From the NCBI RefSeq assembly GCF_004378255.1, contig NZ_SNQG01000003.1:1-64000 (forward strand): 64,000 nucleotides of DNA, in the 5' to 3' direction. This stretch comes from Mucilaginibacter phyllosphaerae (GTDB taxonomy: Bacteria > Bacteroidota > Bacteroidia > Sphingobacteriales > Sphingobacteriaceae). Below the pieces are notes generated by a model. It had not been told where the DNA came from. It ran no database searches and saw only the letters and a program-made list of their open reading frames with translations. Below are positions 50,585-59,762 of the stretch, in pieces (within the stretch, counting starts at the first letter, position 1; every line of letters starts with the position of its first letter). The translations under genes were made by a program, and so were the position numbers.

Positions 50585-53047
50585 TTATAAAGCGTTTAGC
50601 ACGTAGGTATTGCCCTTTTTGGCCGTGAATGAACTTACATAACCCTTGCTGGTTTGCTGTACCTTCAGTTTCACTCCTTTTATTTCTATCTTTTCTGCAG
50701 TGCGTATTTTGCAAAGGCCTGCATTTTGTGCGGATATTTTTGCACTTACCAGCTTTTTGTTAGCCCATTTAATATCAACGCTAAAATTGCCGCGTGCCTT
50801 AAGGCCTTTTACGTCGCCGGCGCCCCAGGCGTCGGGCAGTGCGGGCAGCAGGTGTATTTCTTTCAGCTGGCTTTGCAGCAGCATTTCGGCCATGCCTGCG
50901 GTACCGCCAAAGTTACCATCTATCTGGAAAGGTGGATGCGAATCAAACATATTAGGGTAAACGCCGCCGCCATGGTGGATATCTTCCTGCGCCCCCAGGC
51001 TTGATTTTAGCAACTCCCTGATAATGGTGTGCGCGTGGTTGCCATCCAGCAGCCTTGCCCAAAAATTCACTTTCCAGGCCAGGCTCCAGCCGGTACCGTC
51101 GTCTCCGCGGATTTCCAGCGTTTTACGCGCCGCATCGGCAAATGCCGGTGTGTTTAAAGCCGAGATTTGGCTGCCGGGATACAGCCCGTATAAATGCGAT
51201 ACATGCCTGTGGTGCGGGTCTACATCCTTAAAGTCTTTATACCACTCCTGCAGGTTACCAAGCTTACCTATGTGCAGCGGATAGAGCTTGCTCCTTTTGG
51301 CCACAAGCATCGCCCTGAATTCCGGGTCGATGCCGAGGGCTTTAGAGGCATCTATCAGGTTGGTGAACAGATCATAAATGATAGACATATCCATTGTTGT
51401 AGCTACTGATACCTCGCCCTTTTTGCCGTTCTCATCTATAAAATCATTCTCGGGCGATAGGGAAGGCACAGATACCAGGTACCCGTTCTGATCTTCTACC
51501 AGCCAGTTGAGGCAAAACTCTGCCGCACCTTTCATTAACGGATAAGCGTCCTGCTTTAAAAACTTTTTATCGTTGGTGTATAAATAATGCTCCCACAGGT
51601 GGCGGCACAGCCAGTTACCGCCCATATTCCAGTTGGCCCATTTAGGGTCGCCCTGGCCTTTATCGCCCACCGGGTTTGATATGGCCCAGATATCGGTATT
51701 ATGGTGTGCTACCCAGCCCTTCATGTTATAAAACTGCCTGGCCGTGGTTTTACCCGTTACCGAAAGATCTTTAATGAAGCCAAACAAAGGCTTGTGCATT
51801 TCAGACAGATTGGTAACCTCGGCAGGCCAGTAATTCATCTGGGTGTTGATATTGATGGTATAGTTCGAGCTCCATGGCGGGCGCATCTCGTTATTCCAGA
51901 TGCCCTGCAGGTTAGCGGGTACACCGCCCGGCCGCGAGCTGGAGATGAGCAGGTATCTGCCGTACTGAAAATACAGACTTTCGTACCCGGGGTCTGCCGC
52001 GCCGGCAGTATAGCCGTTAATACGTTCGTTGGTTGGCAAGCCGGCATTGGTGTTTTTTGCAGGCGGCTGCAGGTTTAAAGTAACCCGGTTAAAATATTTT
52101 TGATAATCGGCAATATGGGCGGCCAGCAGCGTAGCATATGGTTTTGCTGCTGCCTTAGCCAGGTAGCTATCCGCAATTAGCTGCTCATCCTTATCCGGGC
52201 ATTTATCAAACCCGTTAAAACTGGTAGCTGCAGAAACCAGCAGCATTAAACTGCTGGCACCGTTTACACTAATGCCGGATGAATCTGCCAAAACCCGGCC
52301 ATCTTCGTTAATAACCTTATATTTAAGCACAAAGCGCATCCCGGTACATTTATCGGCATCGTTGTATTCTATGGGATGGTTATTGGGATTATAATAAACA
52401 GGGTCGACATGCGAGGGGGCTTTGCCGCTTAATGCCATTACGGTGCGGCTGTTTTGCTTTATCTGGTGATGTAACAGGCTGTTGGCGGCAATTTTTAAAT
52501 TAAGCTGCCCCGGTTTATCGGCAGTGAACCGCAGCACGATAACCTGATCTGGCGCGGAAGAGAACATGGTGCGCGTATAGGTAACACCGTTTGATGTAAA
52601 CCGTGTTGTAGCAACGGCCCGGCCAATATCCAGATCGCGGTAATAGTTGAGTTGAGCGGTATCCTTAAGCTGCTGCTTAATGTACAGATCGCCAAGCGGC
52701 AGGTACGATTCTGTGTACAGGCCCTGCATTTTTTTAGCAAGCTTTATGGCTTCGGCATAGTCCTGCTTTTTTAGCAGGGCATCCCTTACTGCAGCCAGAT
52801 ACTTTGGCGCATCGGGGTTAATGTTGGCTTTTACCGGCCCGCCCGACCATAATGTTCCCTCGTTTAGCTGAAGGTGCTCTTCGCCTACGCCGCCATATAC
52901 CATGGCGCCTAACCGGCCGTTACCTAAGGGCAGGGCCTCTGTCCACTCTTTTGCGGGTTGTTTATACCATAGTTTAAGCTGATGCTGCTGCGCAAACATA
53001 ACAGCGGGAACAATCACAAAAGTGAAGCAAAACAAGATCCGTTTCAT
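50585..53047 (-). CDS. GH95-family alpha-L-fucosidase-like glycoside hydrolase
   Basis: This 820-residue exported enzyme has a signal peptide (about residues 1-19) and the N-terminal beta-sandwich, linker and (alpha/alpha)6 barrel of GH95. LKLWYKQPAKEWTEALPLGNGRLGAMVYGG is the conserved start and NLQGIWNNEMRPPWSSNYTININTQMNYWPAEVTNL the barrel start. GH95 enzymes remove alpha-1,2-linked fucose or, in some members, alpha-L-galactose. The gene is directly followed by the SGNH esterase. It is on the same strand as the M16 and SusCD locus but is separated from it by a GNAT pseudogene. Confidence 0.92.
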   Translation of the reverse strand: MKRILFCFTFVIVPAVMFAQQHQLKLWYKQPAKEWTEALPLGNGRLGAMVYGGVGEEHLQLNEGTLWSGGPVKANINPDAPKYLAAVRDALLKKQDYAEAIKLAKKMQGLYTESYLPLGDLYIKQQLKDTAQLNYYRDLDIGRAVATTRFTSNGVTYTRTMFSSAPDQVIVLRFTADKPGQLNLKIAANSLLHHQIKQNSRTVMALSGKAPSHVDPVYYNPNNHPIEYNDADKCTGMRFVLKYKVINEDGRVLADSSGISVNGASSLMLLVSAATSFNGFDKCPDKDEQLIADSYLAKAAAKPYATLLAAHIADYQKYFNRVTLNLQPPAKNTNAGLPTNERINGYTAGAADPGYESLYFQYGRYLLISSSRPGGVPANLQGIWNNEMRPPWSSNYTININTQMNYWPAEVTNLSEMHKPLFGFIKDLSVTGKTTARQFYNMKGWVAHHNTDIWAISNPVGDKGQGDPKWANWNMGGNWLCRHLWEHYLYTNDKKFLKQDAYPLMKGAAEFCLNWLVEDQNGYLVSVPSLSPENDFIDENGKKGEVSVATTMDMSIIYDLFTNLIDASKALGIDPEFRAMLVAKRSKLYPLHIGKLGNLQEWYKDFKDVDPHHRHVSHLYGLYPGSQISALNTPAFADAARKTLEIRGDDGTGWSLAWKVNFWARLLDGNHAHTIIRELLKSSLGAQEDIHHGGGVYPNMFDSHPPFQIDGNFGGTAGMAEMLLQSQLKEIHLLPALPDAWGAGDVKGLKARGNFSVDIKWANKKLVSAKISAQNAGLCKIRTAEKIEIKGVKLKVQQTSKGYVSSFTAKKGNTYVLNAL

Positions 53048-53195
53048 TTATTAAAAATTAGGCGTGTAATTAACTGCCGGTTTATCAGGCAATAAAACTA
53101 TTTCGCCGCAATATAAATCAATACGGGTAGTGTTTATACAATTAATTTAAAATCATTCTTTTGAGATAACCCTGCCGCTATGATGATGAGCCGGG

Positions 53196-53792
53196 TTAAA
53201 CATTGGGGCTACCGGTATGCAGCCCATCGTTATAATCCCAAACTACGATATTCCATAATCCGGTACCATCCTGATAGCTCCCTGCAACTTTAAACCCCAT
53301 TTTTTGATGCGCCTTTAATGAAACATTATTCCTTGCAGAGATCTCGGTAACGCATAACTCAAAACGGGCATCTGCCGCTTTCCTTGTTTCGTGATAAAGG
53401 CTTTGTAATAAGCCCAGCCCCCGGAAACTTTCATCCACGCACACCTGGCCGCCAACCATAAATTGGTATCGGGCTAAAGCCTGCCCGCGGTAAAAACAAT
53501 TTTCAAACTCTTTAAACATCGGTGTAAGTTCCGGCAGATCGTTTTGCATGGATTGATCCATTGATAAGTTATAACCTACAACCCGCCCCCCGCACAACGC
53601 AACCACCTGGGGCATTTTAGCTGCCATTCTTTTCAGTAATTCTACCGTATGCGCTGCAAATACAAACCCGCTCTGCGCCTGCTCCTCGATACTTAAAGCC
53701 TGGTGGTGGTTGCTTTTTTACAGTTGAATAATTTGCTCAAAATGCTCCGTTGTTGATGCTGTTGTAAAAGTGATATGCCCGGGTGCTTGCAT
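53196..53792 (-). pseudogene. GNAT acetyltransferase gene broken by a stop codon
   Basis: From the ATG at 53792 the minus-strand frame runs MQAPGHITFTTAS and on to FEQIIQL, then a TAA (53718-53720), then KSNHHQALSIEEQAQSGFVF, in one continuous frame with the 143-residue ORF ending at 53196. The family normally has Gln at the stop position, so the mutation is probably CAA to TAA. The rest carries typical GNAT features, DESFRGLGLLQSLY and NNVSLKAHQKMGFKV. The C-terminal ORF alone lacks the first beta-strands. It may be a recent pseudogene or a sequencing error. Confidence 0.8.
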
Positions 53793-54026
53793 GATGCGAT
53801 ACTGGATGCTTTAACTTTATTTAATGATGATGGCTAATAGTATAACATTAAAGTACGGAATATATTGGTATTAAAGCCGCATTTTTTAATAAAGCAACCC
53901 GAATTACGGGGGTCAAAGAATGCACATGAGAGGTGCTTGAAAATATCATTTATACAGGTATTTTATGCTACAGCATCGCACCGATACTATGATGGCCAAG
54001 CTTATTCCAAATATCCAATAAAAAAT
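53793..54026. other. Gene-free stretch beyond the GNAT pseudogene
   Basis: The 378 bases between the GNAT start and the M16 stop hold no convincing gene. The strongest feature is the terminator at 54027-54057. A 71-codon ORF crosses that hairpin and is not supported. Confidence 0.5.
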
Positions 54027-54057
54027 AGCGCCGTTCCCGCTCCCGGGAAGCGGCGCT
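54016..54057 (-). terminator. Strong terminator of the SusCD-TlpA-M16 transcript
   Basis: AGCGCCGTTCCCG (54027-54039) and the minus-strand complement of CGGGAAGCGGCGCT form a long GC stem with one bulged base. On the minus strand the stem is followed by ATTTTTTATTGG (54027 to 54016). It lies about 115 bases after the M16 stop codon, and no other gene in this orientation is near. Confidence 0.8.
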
Positions 54058-54170
54058 TCACTACAATTGCTATTAACTAATCTTAAAAGAACGGAGTATT
54101 ATTTTTATGGTTTGTTACTTAGGTAACAGAGGCTAAATGACGGGGGGCTTTTACTTTGAGTAACCCGCTT

Positions 54171-57041
54171 CTATTGCAACCCGGTACTTTTCTCGGGTAG
54201 TAATATTATTTTTATTAAATTATTGCCACTTAAATATTTATTTGCCTTGCTTTTTATGCTTTCGGGCGTGATCTTTTCCATCGTTGCACTAAAATCATTG
54301 ATCGCGTAAACGTCCCCTTCATTTAAAGCATTATCGTTTAGATATTCCGACCAAAAATCATTAGCCCGTAATTGTGTTTCATGCGTCCTCGATCGCTCGG
54401 CCTTAAATTTTTCGATATTGATTGCGGTTGGGCCTACGGTTTTGATCTTGCCTACCTCATCTAACGCCGAGGCAATTAGCTTTTCGACATTGGCAGGTGC
54501 GCAGCCAAATGAAATGCTGAAAACATACCTTGCCGAGGGAATTTTATTGTACCGTACATTTACACCCGGCGAATACACGCCGCTCTCTTGTTCCCGCAAA
54601 CGTTCAATCAGCCTTATTTGCAGTACTTCTGCCATGGCATCCATTTCTAAATTATTGGCATAACTGTAATCATAATCGCCGGTAAATTTTAATGATACGG
54701 TAGCCTTAGGTTCCCGGCCTGCCTCTATAATTTTAGTGATATTACCTGCCGGGGGGTGTATGCCCAGGTCTTTCGCCCTTTCGTGCGTGTAGGTTGCCGG
54801 TAACGAGCCCAGGTATTTTTCGATCAAAGGCTTCACTTTATCGATCTCGAAATCACCCACAAAAGTAAAGGTGAAATTAGCGGCATCAGCAAACTGCTTC
54901 CTGAAAATGTTATAACTTTTATCAAGATCCAGCTGGTTTAATTTTTCCGGGCTTGGCGGTGTGCGCCGGCTGCTGTAATTGCCTAACACCGTGCTAATAG
55001 TATCATAAAAGCGGTTTTCGGGGCTGTTTTTCCTGTCGGCTAAACTGGCCTTTGATTCAGAGATATATTTTTCAAAAGCAATTGAATCTTTGCGCGGTGC
55101 TGTAAAGTATAAATAAAACATCTGCAGCAATGTTTCCAGTTCGGCAGGTGAAGCCGCCGCCTGGATACCCTGGCTGTAATCGGCCAGGAACGGGCCGGTG
55201 GCAATACTTGTACCGGCAAGGAATTTATTAAGGTTGTTAAAATCATAACTCCCTAAACCCGAACTTGTTACCAGATAAGCAGCTATATTTGCCGATTCGT
55301 AATCGGCATCGCTGTAAAGCGAGGAACCGCCAGGGGCCACTGCCTTTACCAAAATATCGTTATCGCTAAATTTGGTAGGCTTTAATATTGCTTTAACCCC
55401 GTTACTTAATGTTAGTTCGGTGGCTTTAATGCCGCCCAGCTCGGTTTGCTTAACAATTTTGCCGGGTACCGGCTGGCTGGTTAAAAGCGCTTTTTCGGTA
55501 AAGCTGTTTTTGTAGGGCAGGATATTTTCCTGGCGGATAGACCGGATCCACTCGTTAACAATCTGCTCATCCGGCAGGTTAGCGCTATCCCTATCCGGGC
55601 CGGTAATAATAATATCCCTGTTACTATCGCTGTTAAACCGGCCAACTACGGCATTTACATCTTTTAACAAAAGCTGCGGCATTATGGTATTGGTCAGTTT
55701 ATATTCTTTCTCAATCCCCGGGGCGGCGGTGCCTGTTAAAAAATAAGCTAAATACTCACCCATATACTGTTCTGAGTAGGTTGTATGTTTTTGCTTGTAG
55801 GTATTTTCGCTGTTTTTTAAATAATCGCGTTTAGCTTTTTCAAATTCGGTTGCTGTAAAACCATATTGCTTTAATCTTTCAGTTTCGCGCCAAACTGCTT
55901 TAAAACCATTCTCTAAAGCGCCGGGATTGGCCACCACACGCATGGTAAACGCATCAATATTCCCTAAAAACGCCCCTACATTAGCGCCCCCGTAAATAAA
56001 GGGCGGTTGCTTTTGCTGCGCCAGTTCGAGGTAACGATTACCCAACATATGATTAAATAATTTCCTGATGATCATTTCACGGTAATCATCGGCAGTTTTA
56101 ACAGGGCGGGCCTGGCGCTTTATTAATACTTGTACTTGTGTTGATGTTTCCTCCGGGTCTGTTGCCTTAACAAAATGATTGCTGCCGGTAAGTGTAAAAA
56201 CATATTTAGTTCTCGGCTTTTCTTTTACCGGGTTTTTAAGGTCTGCAAACTTTTGTTTGATCGCTTTTTCTATTTCGTTAACATCTATATCGCCCACAAC
56301 AATTAAAGCCTGCAGATCCGGCCGGTACCAATCATGGTAAAAGCGGGTAAGGGTATTGGGTTTAAAATTGTTCAATACCGTATCCATACCTATTGGCAAA
56401 CGCTGGCCGTAACGCGAGTTACCAAACAGCACCGGGAAATACTTTTGCTGCATGCGTTGAGCGGCCCCCTTTCCTAATCGCTTTTCTTCTAAAACCACAC
56501 CGCGTTCTTTTTCAATCTCTGCCGGGTCCAGCGTAGCGCCTTGTGCCCAGTCGCGCATGATCTGGATGCCGCCGCGCAGTATATCGGGCTTGTCGCTTGG
56601 TAAAGGCAACTGGTACACGGTTTCATCAAAACTGGTGTAGGCGTTAATATCCGCTCCAAATCTTACCCCGGCTTTTTGTAAATAGTTAACTAACTCGTTT
56701 TTGGGAAAATGGGTGGTGCCATTAAAGTTCATGTGCTCCATAAAATGGGCTAACCCCTGCTGGTCGGTTGTTTCCATTAACGAGCCGATCTTATTGGCCA
56801 GGTAAAAGATCACCCTGTTTTTTGGATTGGTATTACGCCTGATGAAATACGTGAAACCATTAGCCAGCTTACCCGTGCGCACAGCAGCATCAAGCGGAAG
56901 CTGATTTGATTGACCGCGCTCAATTTTGCGGGCAACTTTTGTTAACGATGGATTGGCTTTATTTTGTGCCGTGCAGCATAATGCGCTAATAGCGAAAATA
57001 GCTGCCATATAACACCCTTTAACGGATATTTTAATTTGCAT
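54171..57041 (-). CDS. M16-family zinc metallopeptidase (insulinase/pitrilysin type)
   Basis: This 956-residue exported protease has a signal peptide (about residues 1-25) and two M16 halves. The inverted zinc motif HFMEH has His99, Glu102 and His103, and the third ligand Glu is in EIEKERGVVLEE. M16 proteins clamp and degrade small to medium peptides. The second half (about residues 540-950) is the inactive partner repeat. It is the last gene of the FecR-SusC-SusD-TlpA locus and is followed by a strong terminator. Peptide breakdown after uptake is the likely role. Confidence 0.94.
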   Translation of the reverse strand: MQIKISVKGCYMAAIFAISALCCTAQNKANPSLTKVARKIERGQSNQLPLDAAVRTGKLANGFTYFIRRNTNPKNRVIFYLANKIGSLMETTDQQGLAHFMEHMNFNGTTHFPKNELVNYLQKAGVRFGADINAYTSFDETVYQLPLPSDKPDILRGGIQIMRDWAQGATLDPAEIEKERGVVLEEKRLGKGAAQRMQQKYFPVLFGNSRYGQRLPIGMDTVLNNFKPNTLTRFYHDWYRPDLQALIVVGDIDVNEIEKAIKQKFADLKNPVKEKPRTKYVFTLTGSNHFVKATDPEETSTQVQVLIKRQARPVKTADDYREMIIRKLFNHMLGNRYLELAQQKQPPFIYGGANVGAFLGNIDAFTMRVVANPGALENGFKAVWRETERLKQYGFTATEFEKAKRDYLKNSENTYKQKHTTYSEQYMGEYLAYFLTGTAAPGIEKEYKLTNTIMPQLLLKDVNAVVGRFNSDSNRDIIITGPDRDSANLPDEQIVNEWIRSIRQENILPYKNSFTEKALLTSQPVPGKIVKQTELGGIKATELTLSNGVKAILKPTKFSDNDILVKAVAPGGSSLYSDADYESANIAAYLVTSSGLGSYDFNNLNKFLAGTSIATGPFLADYSQGIQAAASPAELETLLQMFYLYFTAPRKDSIAFEKYISESKASLADRKNSPENRFYDTISTVLGNYSSRRTPPSPEKLNQLDLDKSYNIFRKQFADAANFTFTFVGDFEIDKVKPLIEKYLGSLPATYTHERAKDLGIHPPAGNITKIIEAGREPKATVSLKFTGDYDYSYANNLEMDAMAEVLQIRLIERLREQESGVYSPGVNVRYNKIPSARYVFSISFGCAPANVEKLIASALDEVGKIKTVGPTAINIEKFKAERSRTHETQLRANDFWSEYLNDNALNEGDVYAINDFSATMEKITPESIKSKANKYLSGNNLIKIILLPEKSTGLQ

Positions 57042-57113
57042 AATGATGATAATTAATTGTTGAGCAGCGTTAGGCCTGCTGTAGTTGCGTTTAAATACTG
57101 ATGGTGGCTAAAT

Positions 57114-58157
57114 TTACTTCCCTAAAACTTCCATAAGTTTTTTGTTCAGATCTTCCCCGCGCAGGCTTTTGCCAATGATCTCCCCTTCCGGGCTGATCAA
57201 AAAGTTGTCGGGAATGGATTGAACCCCATACTTTACGCGCGCCTGGTTGTTCTTCTTAAGGTCGGATACCTGTTTCCAGGGAAGTTTGTCTTCTTTAATT
57301 GCTTTTAACCAGGCGGTTTTGCTTTCATCCAGGGAAATGCTGAGGATGGTAAAGTTTTTATCCTTATAAAGCTGATACTGCTTAACCAGGTTGGGGTTCT
57401 CATCACGGCAGGGATGGCACCAGGATGCCCAAAAATCTACCAGTACATATTTGCCTTTATAATCAGCCAGGTTAATAAGTTTTCCCTGCTGATCGGGCTG
57501 TGTAAAATTGGGGGCAATAGCGCCGACATCAACGGTTCGCCATCTGATCAGCTTTTTTTGATATTCTACACCCAAAGGGGAGTTTTTTAAACCGGCCGAC
57601 AAGCCGCTAAAAAGCGGTTCAACAATTGCCAGATCAGGGATACCGCGGGATAAGGTAATATTCAGCTCTGTTAAACTAAGCAGCGATGCCGGATGCGCTT
57701 TAATAAATTTAACCACTATTGCTTTTACGGCCTCATCATGCGCCTGATCAGATAAACCGGTTACCTTATCTTTTTCGAGGGCTAATGCATTGCTTTCATC
57801 ATTAAGCGGAGTGCCCGAAAATACGCCATTCCCTTTTTGTAAGGAATCTAAGCTGTTAAGTTTAATCTGCCCCGGCTCCAACCATAAATGTACAATTGTT
57901 GCCATAGCCTCTTTTTCTGAAGGCGTAACCAGCAAGCTGGCCTGCAGGGGGGTATCAATTGTTCCGGTTAGCATTATTTCGCCATTTTGCACTTCGGCTT
58001 TATTCTGCACTGTTTTACCGTTTTGCGTATATTGCAGGGTAACGGTTGCCGGTTTGCCGGCCTTGCCCTGCAATGTGTAGGTGTTATTAACCTGCGCCAG
58101 GGATATGAGAGGGGCCAAGGCTAAAATAAAGCCCTTTAAAAATTTAAATGTGTTCAT
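57114..58157 (-). CDS. TlpA-like thioredoxin protein with N-terminal DUF4369-type domain
   Basis: This 347-residue periplasmic protein has a signal peptide (about residues 1-21), an N-terminal DUF4369-like region (about 25-200) and a TlpA thioredoxin domain (about 210-347). The redox site is CHPC in DFWASWCHPCRDEN near residues 243-253. The N-terminal module is typical of Bacteroidota thiol-disulfide proteins found beside SusCD peptide-type loci. It may reduce disulfides in imported peptides or protect the partner proteins. It lies between SusD and M16. Confidence 0.88.
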   Translation of the reverse strand: MNTFKFLKGFILALAPLISLAQVNNTYTLQGKAGKPATVTLQYTQNGKTVQNKAEVQNGEIMLTGTIDTPLQASLLVTPSEKEAMATIVHLWLEPGQIKLNSLDSLQKGNGVFSGTPLNDESNALALEKDKVTGLSDQAHDEAVKAIVVKFIKAHPASLLSLTELNITLSRGIPDLAIVEPLFSGLSAGLKNSPLGVEYQKKLIRWRTVDVGAIAPNFTQPDQQGKLINLADYKGKYVLVDFWASWCHPCRDENPNLVKQYQLYKDKNFTILSISLDESKTAWLKAIKEDKLPWKQVSDLKKNNQARVKYGVQSIPDNFLISPEGEIIGKSLRGEDLNKKLMEVLGK

Positions 58158-58205
58158 CTTTTATCTTTTGCTATCCGGTTACAGCGGGTGTAACCGGTGA
58201 TCATG

Positions 58206-59750
58206 TTAATAAGTGTTTTGAGTGATGGCCCCGTTACTGTTGGTGATATCGCTTTGCGGCAACGGCGAAGCATATCGCCTGGAATTTGCCGGCAGGGTGT
58301 ACGTTTTTACCGGTTCGGTATCAGATACGCCGTTTGCCGTGTAAGGATAAAATGTGCGGGTAAGCAAAGGCACATCATCACCGGTGTAGGTATTGCTGTT
58401 GTACCTGCGGATATCAAACCATCGTTCGCTAAAGGGCATTTCCCTGCGGCGCTCCTGCAATATTGCTGCTATAGCCTCATCCTGCGAGGCGGCGGCAAGC
58501 CCCGGTGTACCGGTAATCGTGCGCTTACTGTATAACTGGTTAACTGTAGCCATGGCACTGCCAACATCGCCTGTGCGGGCCTGGCACTCGGCCTTTATCA
58601 AAACCATTTCGGCAACTGTTGGCCCTTCGGGCATGTTATCCTCATAAAAAAACACATAACCGGGGTAGCTTACCGCAGGGTTATTCAGGCCTTTTTTGTA
58701 TGAATAATTTTGCACAAAATGATACTTATAGCGCAAGTCGTTATTCTTATCATACAGGTTAATTAACGCCTGGCTGGGTATATACCACCTGTCGCTGTTG
58801 TTTAACACACGGTAATACAAAAACTCTTTCCAGCCCAGTTCGTCGGTCGGGTCAAATGAGGAGTTGCGATCATGTGTATAAGGGAAATTAAGTACTACAT
58901 CTGTGCCTCCGTTTATGGTAACGGTGGCAGGTATGCCATAACGCATCTGGCTATTATAATCAACCAGTACATTGTATAATGCCAGCGCAGCGCCGGCGTA
59001 TTTAAGGGCATTTACATAATCGTTGCGGTTAAGGTAGTACCGGGCTGCAAAACCATTTACAGCTGCGGTATTAGCACGCCAATGCCTGGCTATGCCATTT
59101 TGCACCAACGGAACCGTAGTTTTTAATGCCTCGGTTAAGTCTGCCTCAATTTGCTGATAGGTGGCGGCAAGCGTTTGGCGCGATACAGCGTTATAATCCG
59201 GTAATGTTTTTATGGGTAAGCCGGGCTCGTTCTTATTGGCATCAGTATAAGGCAGGCAATATGTATTGGCCAGCTCCCAATAGCTATATGCACGGATAAA
59301 GTGCGCATCGGCCCTTAATGCGGCCTTATCTGCTGCCGTACCGCTTACCTTATCCAAATTGGCTAATACAACATTGGCGTTAAAGATCTTTACGTATTCG
59401 TTGCTCCAGAAGTTGGGCCCCGCAAAGTTAGACTGATCTGTCTGCGACAGGAAATTGGTATCCCACACCGAAAACTGAACAGCCGACTGCGAAAAGATAA
59501 ATGGCTGTGCATCATATAAGGTGGTTGACAGGCCGTTATCATCTGTGCCGTAAATCACTACGTTATCACTCTCCTTGCTATAGGTTTGGTAGTTATTGAG
59601 CAGGGCGTTCAGATCATCAGTTGTGCTGGCTACAATTGTGGTGCCTTTGGATGGTTTGGCGTCAAGAAATTTATTGCATGACGTAGCTGAAACAAGCAGC
59701 ATGGTTAAAACAAGCCATACAGCCGTTAACCTTGTATTTTTTATTTTCAT
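58206..59750 (-). CDS. SusD/RagB-family outer-membrane lipoprotein
   Basis: This 514-residue surface lipoprotein captures substrate for its SusC-type partner. The lipoprotein signal ends with the Cys25 in SATSCNKFLD. The tetratricopeptide-like N-terminal half and the C-terminal ligand loop follow the RagB/SusD pattern (ALRADAHFIRAYSYWELAN, ERRREMPFSERWFDIRRYN). It starts 12 bases after the SusC stop, so the two are strictly co-expressed. Its specificity cannot be read. Confidence 0.92.
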   Translation of the reverse strand: MKIKNTRLTAVWLVLTMLLVSATSCNKFLDAKPSKGTTIVASTTDDLNALLNNYQTYSKESDNVVIYGTDDNGLSTTLYDAQPFIFSQSAVQFSVWDTNFLSQTDQSNFAGPNFWSNEYVKIFNANVVLANLDKVSGTAADKAALRADAHFIRAYSYWELANTYCLPYTDANKNEPGLPIKTLPDYNAVSRQTLAATYQQIEADLTEALKTTVPLVQNGIARHWRANTAAVNGFAARYYLNRNDYVNALKYAGAALALYNVLVDYNSQMRYGIPATVTINGGTDVVLNFPYTHDRNSSFDPTDELGWKEFLYYRVLNNSDRWYIPSQALINLYDKNNDLRYKYHFVQNYSYKKGLNNPAVSYPGYVFFYEDNMPEGPTVAEMVLIKAECQARTGDVGSAMATVNQLYSKRTITGTPGLAAASQDEAIAAILQERRREMPFSERWFDIRRYNSNTYTGDDVPLLTRTFYPYTANGVSDTEPVKTYTLPANSRRYASPLPQSDITNSNGAITQNTY

Positions 59751-59762
59751 CAGGATTATGAT

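Noticed and set aside
53865..54080. 71-codon ORF on the plus strand
   Set aside because: It crosses the terminator hairpin of the M16 transcript and shows no domain-like sequence.
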